A stretch of DNA of 64,000 nt from Balanoglossus misakiensis. Its lineage: Eukaryota > Hemichordata. A program made the translations under genes and the position numbers. The DNA lies in contig CM082581.2 of assembly GCA_040954595.2 (NCBI GenBank), positions 9,238,001-9,302,000 of the forward strand. The letters are read 5' to 3'. The first letter of the stretch is position 1. Each line of letters starts with the position of its first letter. Below the pieces are notes generated by a model, which saw only the letters and a list, made by a program, of their open reading frames with translations, was not told the DNA's origin and searched no databases. This document shows, one piece after another, positions 1 to 17,497 of this stretch.

Positions 1-2508
1 GCAGATAAACTGGTTGCTGGGATACCGGCGTTTGGCAGAAAGGTGGTTGGTGGTTGGTTAATGCTTTGCTCCGGTATGGTCGTAGGAGCTGTCGTTCTAG
101 GTGGTGTAACAAGGTATTAAGACACACCCTCTCATCATTCATTGTACTTCTAGGATTTTATAGTTTGCCTGAACAGATCTTAAAAATGATTTGAACTTCC
201 AAACTTCTACATGTATTGCCTCTAATTTTTTTAAGGTTGACAGAATCAGGACTGTCAATGACTGACTGGCATCTGATCAAAGGAATGAAAGCACCAAGAA
301 ATGAAGAAGAATGGGAGGCGGAATTTGAGAAATACAAGCAGTACCCTGAATACAAATAGTGAGTACTTTTTGGCATTTAAAGCATGTTGTTTTTGCCTGA
401 GTGAGTTGAATTTGAAAGCATGGTTGATATACTGAGTTTGACATCAAAATGAAAGTACTAGTACTGTATCAGCGACACCAGTTTAATGAACTGATGTTGT
501 TTTGCCATTTTTTGCCAGTTTACATCACGAGATGACGCTTGAAGAATTCAAGTGGATATTTTACATGGAATATACACACCGCATGTGGGGTAGAGCTATC
601 GGAGTGGTCTTTGCGCTACCCGCCATGTATTTCTGGAAGAAGGGCTGGTTCAACAAAGCCATGAAACCCAGAGTTCTGATATATGGATCGTTACTTCTCT
701 TTCAGGTAAAGACTTTTCACTTTAATCGGATACAATGAAATTAATTTCCAAATATTATAAGTGCCAAATCTGACAAAATTCCTGTCTATAACATATATCA
801 ATGTGATCAAGTTCTGGATAGAAATATTTGGGGTCTTATTAATTAATTAGACATGAGACTGCATGTACATGCTGGGAGAGATTACAGAAACATATCCCAA
901 CTTTACTTTTCATGTCAGGGTTTGCTAGGTTGGTACATGGTGAAGAGTGGCCTGGAAGAACCAGAAAAAGTGCACGATGTGCCAAGAGTCAGCCAGTATC
1001 GACTTGCCTCTCATCTGGGATCCGCCTTGCTGCTTTATGCACTGATGCTGTGGAGCGGACTGGGCCACATCCTGCCTCAAGCCAAAGTCCCAGTAAGTGT
1101 GTCAGTGCTGTTAAATGGATATCACATACTTAGTGCTTCTTTACCTGTTGTCAGATTGTATTGCATACAGTTATGTATAGCTGTATGAAATGAATAAGCC
1201 TCACACCCATATTTTCATCTAAAGTGGTATAACTTTACCACAGAAAGCAATGGATTTGAACCAAACCATGGTGATGAAGAGGTTAAACCTCTTGGATAAC
1301 ACGTGTCTTTCCCATTGCAGGCAATTACAAGTCGTTATCTGCCTCTGCTCAGAAAAGCTTCCCATTTCACGTTAGCCCTAGTTTTCGTCACAGCTTGTTC
1401 TGGTAAGTTTCTTTACAGCGGTTTACACAAAATATGGCTGTGATTTGACAGTGTGTGCAATGTGTTAGATTCGCCTGATGGCTAACATCTATACATTAAA
1501 AAGTGCATTTTATGGTTTTAGGTTTTTTTATGGTGAGAGCCTGGTTGAACAAAGTTGCACCAACACAAGTGAATGCAAGTTATTTACACAATGGTAAATG
1601 CAGAGACTTTTTCATGTGATTTTGTAATCATACATGGTCAACTCCCTGTTTCCAGGTGCATTTGTGGCTGGTTTGGATGCTGGACTGGTGTACAACACCT
1701 ACCCCAAAATGGCCAACAAGTGGATACCGGATGACATTCTTGCGTTTGAGCCCAAATGGAAAAACTTCTTCGAGAATGCCACCACAGTGCAGTTCGATCA
1801 CAGGCTCTTTGTAAGTGCCACAGATTTCAGTTGTAATTTTGGTGAACAGTTGCCAAGGGTCAGACTTCTTTGAATGAAAAAGAATGTACCAGTAGGATTA
1901 TATAAATTAAACAGGCACAGGTTTTTCATGCTGTTGACGAGTGATGTCAGATATACAAATACATGTATATATGTACAAAATTCTACCTATAAACTGGTGT
2001 CTAAAAATGTCTGCATTTTATTGTGAATATGTTGTTTAAAACCATGAGATTTTCTTAATCAATGACTTAGTCAAAAGTGAAATTATCGAGCACATTCAGT
2101 AATGGTTCATATTTTCTTTCCATCTCAGGGTACCACCACAGTCAGTGTGATCATTGCATTGTATTATCTTTCAAAACGTGTACCACTACACTCCAGAGGC
2201 AGAATGGCCATGAACTGTATGGTTGGCATGGCCTGCTTACAGGTACGTAACTCTAGTGTCTATGCTGATATTGCTCATCCAATATCTAATTTCTAAGTAA
2301 TTCCAATTATGTCAATCAAAACCAGACAGTACATGAACTGACAAATAATTCATACCTGACTTGTTTTATTTTGCAGGTAACCCTGGGCATCTGTACATTA
2401 CTGTATTACGTACCCACCAAGTTAGCTGCATGCCATCAGTCAGGATCAGTAGCATTGCTGACTTTCACATTATGGTTTCTAAGGGAACTCAAGAAGATTC
2501 CCAAATAA
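1..2508 (+). CDS. COX15: COX15, heme A synthase (5' end outside window)
   Basis: Heme A synthase of the mitochondrial inner membrane converts heme O to heme A for cytochrome c oxidase. Coding exons are 1-113, 236-358, 519-705, 919-1092, 1321-1402, 1656-1810, 2129-2242 and 2377-2508; all phases join and give 359 residues ending at TAA 2506-2508. Human COX15 is about 410 aa, so only the N-terminal region with the mitochondrial targeting peptide is missing. The four conserved heme-ligand histidines are visible in [10 protein letters not shown] (exon 3), RLASHLG (exon 4), VQFDHRLF (exon 6) and ACHQSGS (exon 8). Motifs such as [16 protein letters not shown] and [14 protein letters not shown] are typical of the family. 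The upstream limit of the first exon is uncertain because the window begins inside it or just at it. AATAAA signals follow at 3160-3165 and 3175-3180. Confidence 0.96.
1226..1287. mobile_element. Decayed copy of TTAA-flanked MITE in COX15 intron 5' of exon 1321
   Basis: About 60 bp match one arm and the middle of the MITE copies at 11354 and 26005, including the block reading ACCAAACCATGGTGATGAAG on this strand. The outer end is GGTTAAA rather than the clean CCCTTTCACC/TTAA end of the other copies. It looks like an old, truncated copy. Confidence 0.55.
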
Positions 2509-3159
2509 ATGCCATTGGGTGGATTAATAGTAATAATGGGGTTTAGATTTTGAGAGAAGCTTGTGAGTAACAGTTAGACAGGGGACTGTGGTAGCTGGCT
2601 TTCACCTGCTGGCCATTTTGGATGAGAGAGGATTTTTCGGTGATATCAGCCCATGAGCTATAAGGCACTGTTGAAATAATGCACTAAAGTCCACGTTGCT
2701 TTGTAAATTCTGGTGTTTATGGCAGTGCTCCTATAGACTGGCTGGGTTGAGGATTCTGTCACACAGCCAGAATGAGCCCTCATAGACATGCATAATGATG
2801 TGACAGCGAAGGGGGTATGAGTCTGACTTTCGTATCTGTAAACATGCACCATATCGTGTTTTCTGCTGGATTTTATGGATGAAATGAACTTTGCATTGGC
2901 ATATCCTTGTGTGACTTTTGAGGACAGCTTTGAGTATACATGTACTCAGTATTTCACAAGTTGGCCAGCCTCCAGCGATTTCAGTACACGTACAGTCAAA
3001 AAACCCTGTCGAGAGTAGCCAATTTTCTTAGTATCAAGGATTAAGAAATATGCCAACAGTTATACATCATTGCCTTTTTAATGCAAATTTACCTAACTTT
3101 ACCACCGGCTGCAGCTTCATGCTGTGTACAATATTATGTAGACGATGAATTATGTTTTG

Positions 3160-3180
3160 AATAAACTCAGACTGAATAAA
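3160..3180 (+). promoter_or_regulatory. COX15 poly(A) signals (two AATAAA)
   Basis: Two canonical AATAAA hexamers lie at 3160-3165 and 3175-3180, about 650 nt after the COX15 stop codon and on the same strand. Confidence 0.75.
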
Positions 3181-3393
3181 CTTGTGAATTGACATGAATA
3201 TGTTGGCTGAAAATTTTGTTGTGATTGAAATGAATTCCAAGGTTCCTGTACAGTAAGGATTGTGACTAAATTTCTACCCCTCCCTCCCCCCCCCCCCCCA
3301 AAAAAAAGAAGAAGAAGAGAGAAAGCAAGTAAAAATCAGTATTGATAAGTGAAGAGTGGTGGTGGTGGTTTTTTCAGGGATGTGTAAAAAAAC

Positions 3394-3399
3394 AAAAAA
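3394..3399 (-). terminator. RNA polymerase III terminator of tRNA-Ala
   Basis: Six A on the plus strand give T6 on the tRNA-coding strand, 11 nt downstream of the tRNA 3' end. This is the normal Pol III stop signal. Confidence 0.7.
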
Positions 3400-3409
3400 G
3401 GAAGGCCAC

Positions 3410-3482
3410 TGGAGAATCCGGGTATCGATCCCGGTACCTCTCGCATGCTAAGCGAGCGCTCTACCATCTGAGCTAATTCCCC
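3410..3482 (-). tRNA. tRNA-Ala (anticodon AGC)
   Basis: The reverse strand folds into a complete 73-nt cloverleaf. The acceptor stem GGGGAAT/ATTCTCC contains the G3:U70 wobble pair that marks alanine tRNAs, followed by discriminator A. The D arm is GCTC/GAGC, the anticodon stem CTCGC/GCGAG encloses loop TTAGCAT with anticodon AGC, and the T arm is CCGGG/CCCGG. There is no intron. A run of six T on the transcribed strand (3399 down to 3394), 11 nt past the 3' end, would stop RNA polymerase III. The gene sits in the COX15-SMC3 spacer, transcribed against both neighbours. The T loop (ATCGATA) differs slightly from the usual TTCGAAT, but all stems pair. Confidence 0.95.
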
Positions 3483-3873
3483 TCGATGACAAGGAAGAAG
3501 GTTTAGAGGTTAAAATAATCTAGATTGATTGCAAATACGGCGCCTGCATCGTTGTTTTCTGTAATAGATAAGTCATATAGTTATCATTTGGATTTCTAAA
3601 GATCATTATAACTGCTGTGTTGTCTAATTTTTGTGTCATGTGCCATTCAACATTCAACGCCCGGTGGCGCGTACATAGACGCTTCATGGGTGACCTCTCC
3701 CGCCAAAACGCAAAGCGACTCAGAGGGCGCCATATTGCAAACGGCGACAAAATAAACCACCTCTGCCTGTCTGGTCGGTGATCGAAAATTCAATGCTGCC
3801 GGACTCAGACCTCAATCTGGTTTGCTTGGTGTGGTAATTCCGAGTCCAGGAGATCTACCCAGCCGCTTAGATA
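3483..3873. promoter_or_regulatory. Probable SMC3 promoter and 5' UTR
   Basis: This spacer separates the tRNA from the SMC3 start codon. It has no recognisable coding exon. A YY1-like element (CGCCATATTG at 3728-3737, or CAATATGGCG on the other strand) lies about 140 bp before the SMC3 ATG. No clear TATA box is seen. Confidence 0.5.
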
Positions 3874-12686
<8,813 letters not shown>

Positions 12687-14165
12687 CTCTCCAAGCCCCA
12701 CCACCCCTCCACAAAGGCAGAGTACTTGCCAGCAAATGATGAAATCCATCAGAATGACAAATAGTGTTTTTATTTCAAAGACAACAACTGCCAAAGGTTG
12801 TGTACTATCCAAGTAATATGATGATATCTTCTAAATTATAGTCTCGATGTTTTATACCAGAAGTGATAGTTAGTCATGATCATTGTGTTCTGTGGACTCA
12901 AAGTTTCATTTTATATGGATATATATGCTGGTATATTTGACTATTTTCACATTGTGAATAGCTACTTTTAACTCTGTTCAGAATCAAGCATATTGTTTGT
13001 ACTCGTATCATAGCTTCTTCTCATTATTATTATTATTATCTTGCTTTCTGAAATTAGTACTTCTCTTTCACTTCTGTAAGCAGAATTTAGATTCAGTGTT
13101 TCCATGTTTATGTATTATCGACAGAGAAAGTCTGACTTTTAACTTTATGTCCAATTATTTCCACAGAATGTTTTCACTCATTTTTAAATACCACACCCTG
13201 TTGATTAGCAATGAACTCAAGACTATAACCTTTTTTTCCTTCCCTAATAGCCAGCCCAATTTGGCCAAATTCATTATTATTCACATGTTGTAAATGTCAA
13301 ATTTTATCTTTCAAATTAAAGCAGGTAATCTAGGTTAGTTACGTAGCATAGTGAACGTGTTCTTAAAGATTCTTCTGCATGTTGTATTGTTTATGCATTG
13401 CCTTCTTCATGTTGTTTACTTGTGGTATGCATAGTTGTTGTTTTTTCTTCTCCTTTTCAGCATTAAGTAGTGTGCTTTATGTGTACTTTGGTCAATTCTG
13501 ACGTATTTGTTACAATAAAATGTTCCTAATCAATCAACTTACCACTCCTCCACGGGAGTTAGTGTTGTGCTGACTGTAATGCTTGTAGCTAATGACAACT
13601 TTATGTCTTGGAAACGATGGCTGCGAAGTCTGGTTGCTACACGCCCTCAACGATACAACTTAGAAAGTAATGACGGCTAATAGGGGTACATTGCAATGTA
13701 TTGTAATCATCGACTACCCGTTCGGCTACAACGTTAATCGGCGTTTTGGAATATGAATCTCTGAATACCGGTAACCGAAGAATGACCAACAATATATGGT
13801 CTGTTTCAGTACAGTTATCGGCATCCCTAGTTATTAAAAATCACCTGAACTGATTCTGTAATGATGATGTACCTGCCGCGATCTGTTAATTAGGGCCTAA
13901 TACAATTACATGTAATCCCTTCGTCACCCGTACCCTACATGGGGTCAACAGAACTCGAACCCACCGTCAACGTACCATGACTTGCATTTCTCTCTCTCTC
14001 TCTCTGCCCAGTCGCACGAGTGACCGGATTTTCACCCGTTATGAGCCATTTATAATTAATATTTCACCAGCAGTTTGCTGTACCCATGCGCGCACTTCCC
14101 ATATTTATCCGTTCTTCAACAGCCAGTCGTCCATCAGGAAGCTAAATAACTATAGTCTTCTCAAC
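12687..14165. other. SMC3 3' UTR and spacer before the CRAL-TRIO gene
   Basis: AT-rich 3' UTR runs to an AATAAA at 13514-13519, about 830 nt after the SMC3 stop. From there to about 14165 no exon is recognisable; a short (TC)n run lies at 13990-14005. Confidence 0.7.
13514..13519 (+). promoter_or_regulatory. SMC3 poly(A) signal
   Basis: This is a canonical AATAAA in the sense strand, the best candidate before the next gene. It implies a 3' UTR of roughly 840 nt. Confidence 0.7.
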
Positions 14166-14607
14166 GCGACCGGTATTTAAAAAATCAAAGAGTGGTTCAG
14201 AATCGAGTGAGCTATCAGACACTTTGCTGGAATTTGTAAGTACATGTACAATGTAGGCCTATAGTGCCTTGTGAGTTGACATCGATTTGTTGTGTCTACA
14301 GCAACCCGATATCTGTGGAAAGAGGACTTTGTTCCATATTCAATGTTCGATTCGAACAAAAAATGACCACTCCAAAAATGCTGAAAAATTTAAACTTGTT
14401 CGCATGTCTATTTTGTTCTCACTGTTTAAGAAAGCGGCGAAGGAATTGTTTGTGGTATAGGGGTTCAATTCAGCATTCTAACCACGACATTATGTCTGGA
14501 TCCACAGTCCAGGGACTGTGTCTGGACAGACTAGCAACGTGACATCATAAAGCGTTGTTAATTTTTTACCTCGAAATCTCAATGCACGTAGGTTTGCAGC
14601 GGCTGAC
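14166..14607 (+). promoter_or_regulatory. Probable promoter and split 5' UTR of the CRAL-TRIO gene
   Basis: A TATA-like stretch (GGTATTTAAAAAA, about 14171-14183) is followed by a possible non-coding exon ending at a GTAAGT donor at 14236. A matching acceptor (GGTTTGCAG) ends at 14599, nine bases before the start codon. The 5' UTR intron is an inference from these splice sites only. Confidence 0.4.
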
Positions 14608-15945
14608 ATGGCGGACACATTTGCCTACGAGTGCAAACTGAGCCCCGAGCTTCAACAGAAGGCCAAGGTCGAGCTCAACGAAACGCCAGAAACCCGAACC
14701 GAGGGCCTGAAGAAAATGTACGAGCTGTTGCGCGCTCGTCCCGACATCACCTGCCCGACGGATGTCCTGTTCCTCCTCGGCTTTCTCCGCTCTCGAAAGT
14801 TCGAAGTGGACAGGGCCTTCAAACTGTTGGAGAATTGGTGCAAGGCGAGAACTGAGCTGGCGGAGGTTTTTACCAACTACGTTCCGTCGAGCGTTCGGGA
14901 GCTGATAGAAAGTGAGCCCTTAACCATACTGCCAAAACCTGACCAGGAAGGCAGAAGAGTTGGCATTATGAGGCCCAGTAAGTAATATGTTTGATGAACA
15001 TGAAACGCCATTTTGCTTGTTCGAATACTAAACTAAGAAGAGATGAGTACAATATGGCAAGACCAGAATTGCTTTCAACAAGAGGTCTCGTCTTTCCTAG
15101 CAGGCTTGTTGTTTTATCAATCATTTGATATCGATATCGATCTGGTTTTCATCCGTTACTGCCACGTACTGCGACCCTAGAGAGGGCGTACTGTGAACCG
15201 TCACAACGTTGGTTATGAAATTAATTCTTTGCATGACCGTACTGAAGTATAGAAACCAGAGATTGCGAGATTTTGATCATCATTAATGGTGCTTCCTCCT
15301 TTTGCATTACAGGAAAATGGGATGTTAAAAAATCCGATATCTGGGACCTCATGAAGGTAGGGATGATGACCTATGACCTGTTGTTGCGAGACGAAGAAGT
15401 TCAGATCAATGGAGTGGTGGAAGTGATGGATATGGAAGGCTTCACCGTCAATCATCTGGCGCAGTTTGGTCCGCGTGTGGCAATGAAGGCGGCGCCCATT
15501 ATGAACCAGGTTATAATTTATGCAAAAATCTGAATCACGATATCACCTGGGAATAGGTCGTCTGCATTTGCATATAATTAACATGACAACAACACGTTTT
15601 GTCGTGTCTGTTTTTGTTACAGGACACAGTCCCAATTCGCATGAAAAGCATGAATGCAATAAACGAGTCTGGTCTCTTTGACGCGATGTTTGCCATCATA
15701 AAACCATTCCTGAAGGAAAAGATTAAGAAACGGGTAAGTTTGCATATATAGTATGCGAAATCACCCGTCTGGCCCTTTCTATACCATTTCCTCCACCACT
15801 GCATTTTGTTCTACTTGTAACAAATCATTGAACCTTCCACTTATTTTCAAGCTGCAGTCCCACAATTATTATTCCACGTCCAGTTTCTTTTCACCTCTGC
15901 TAGTATACTATGTACGCGGTGTAACTCTCTCTCTCTGTGTGTGTC

Positions 15946-16020
<75 letters not shown>

Positions 16021-16304
16021 TACATACATACATACATACATACAAGATGCATGTACATGGCGAAGATCTCACAAAACTGCACGATCAAATCTCGTCGTCC
16101 GCGCTACCGGTCGAATATGGTGGAACGGCAGTTTCAATGGAGGAAAGTGGTAAGAAGTGGGCAGACTACATGTTGTCTAAGGAGAATGAATTTCTGGCGA
16201 TGAAAAATTTTGGTATAAGACGCTCGGATCTAGGAAATAAAGCCGTCGACGATGCAGCAACGATGGAAGGGATGACGGGAACATACAAAAAACTTGAGCT
16301 GTAA
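14608..16304 (+). CDS. CRAL-TRIO lipid-binding protein (alpha-TTP/clavesin-like)
   Basis: CRAL-TRIO (Sec14-like) proteins carry one lipid, such as a tocopherol, retinoid or phosphoinositide, between membranes in the cytosol. Exons 14608-14977, 15313-15509, 15623-15733 and 16047-16304 join in phase to give 311 residues. The N-terminal CRAL-TRIO-N helices span about 30-80 (PTDVLFLLGFLRSRKFEVDRAF). The lipid-binding domain spans about 115-265 and includes VEVMDMEGFTVNH, FDAMFAIIKPFLKEKIKKR and the lid/end motif LPVEYGG. Length and motifs fit the alpha-tocopherol transfer protein, clavesin and RLBP1 group, but which member cannot be decided by eye. The start ATG is the first Met after a plausible 5' UTR acceptor. 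The last intron ends directly after a long composite microsatellite, which is unusual. Confidence 0.9.
15925..16045. repeat. Composite microsatellite (CT)n(GTCT)n(CT)n(CA)n(CATA)n
   Basis: The last intron of the CRAL-TRIO gene ends in CT, CTGT, CT, CA and CATA repeats that run up to the AAG of the 3' splice site at 16046. The CT tract may supply the polypyrimidine signal. Confidence 0.9.
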
Positions 16305-17497
16305 AAATCAGCATATCTTATACGAGTTTCTCGTTAAGTGCTAAAAAGGGTCAAATGTAAGAAAGCTGTCAGGATTTTGGTTGATCAGTTTAAATATGAG
16401 AGAATTGATAGTACTTATGTAATAATCAACTTGCAACTTACCAACCCTATCAAAAATAGGGATTTTTTTTAAATAGTTTGATGAATAGTGACGGCTTGAA
16501 TTGTTCTGTTTGCCAGATGATATTTGCACGAGAAGCAAAAAAAAATCACAACTGTACACTTGGACGCGAATTGATTTCAGACAAAACATCGCAAATCCCC
16601 ATGGGCGAGTTCTAATATAATCAAAAAGGGTTCCTTCAAAGATATTCTGTCGTGAACAAATTGAATAGGGAGTAACATGCATGCTTCTTTGTACGCGATG
16701 TGATTTCATATCGATCAAGACTCGACGCCTTGGTTTAAATGGGGGAACATCCGGGTGTTCCTCCTACCGAAGTTTTTACCGTTGCTATGGCAACAGCTGA
16801 AATCTACAAAATGCGATTTTTTTATTGAAATATGAGTCGTGACTTGGAACCTGCCCTGCCCGATGCCATTCAGAATTTTGTATATATGGTCAATGTCCTA
16901 TGATGCACATAGTTACGTCAATTTATTTCCCGGTACGATCAATAACGAAACAATACATATAGAGTATTATGGTTATTATATGAGTAAATTTATTGACGAA
17001 TTGCAATAAAATTGATCTGAAAGTGTACTAAATCAATATGAGAAAGCAATAGTTTACCAGCATATTTATGTGCGTGTTATTGGCATTACAATTTTCATGT
17101 AACAGAAACATTGTCACAATAACTCGATATATTGACAAAAGCAAAGTATAAAGTTTTTGTAAATGTACTGAAAACGTATTACATGTAATTAACAGTTATC
17201 TCACGATCACGACATGACGTCACACTTTTTAATATTCTAATTATTCTCTCTGTGTACGGAGACACTGTGTTGACTACAAACTGGCGATTGCTCTCGCAAA
17301 ACAAACTGGCGCAAAGCATGCTTAGATCAATATTACCATAAATATTTACATGTATGCGATATAATCCATGTTTCAGGTTCAGTCTGATACATTTGGTATC
17401 AAAGTCCACGAGACGTTCAGCATATGCTTTGATTTGATTTGAGTTGACTTGTAATTCTGTAGCTGCTAACCTCTGATTTACACAATGTGCCGTTGAA
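16305..17497. other. Convergent 3' UTRs of the CRAL-TRIO and expansin-like genes
   Basis: No further coding exon is supported. The region holds a plus-strand AATAAA at 17005-17010 and minus-strand AATAAA hexamers (TTTATT on the plus strand) at 16989-16994 and 16922-16927. A minus-strand open stretch at 17179-17541 is in a different frame from the spliced expansin-like gene and is taken as 3' UTR. Confidence 0.6.
16989..17010. promoter_or_regulatory. Face-to-face poly(A) signals of two convergent genes
   Basis: AATAAA on the minus strand (16989-16994) and on the plus strand (17005-17010) point past each other. Normal cleavage 10-30 nt downstream of each would make the two mRNAs overlap by a few tens of bases. 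Confidence 0.5.

Larger units (their letters stand above)
2509..3409. other. COX15 3' untranslated region and spacer
   Basis: No coding exon is recognisable here. The two AATAAA hexamers at 3160-3165 and 3175-3180 imply a COX15 3' UTR of about 670 nt. A C-run followed by an A/GA-rich low-complexity stretch lies at about 3280-3325. Confidence 0.7.

Noticed and set aside
13940-13970. GGTGGGTTCGAGTTC on the minus strand as a tRNA B box or tRNA-derived SINE
   Set aside because: No A box, cloverleaf or second copy was found around it.
15937-16203. Open frames starting in the CT/CA repeat with long SLSLSL and THTHTH strings
   Set aside because: These are microsatellite translations. Only the frame from 16047 continues the CRAL-TRIO protein.
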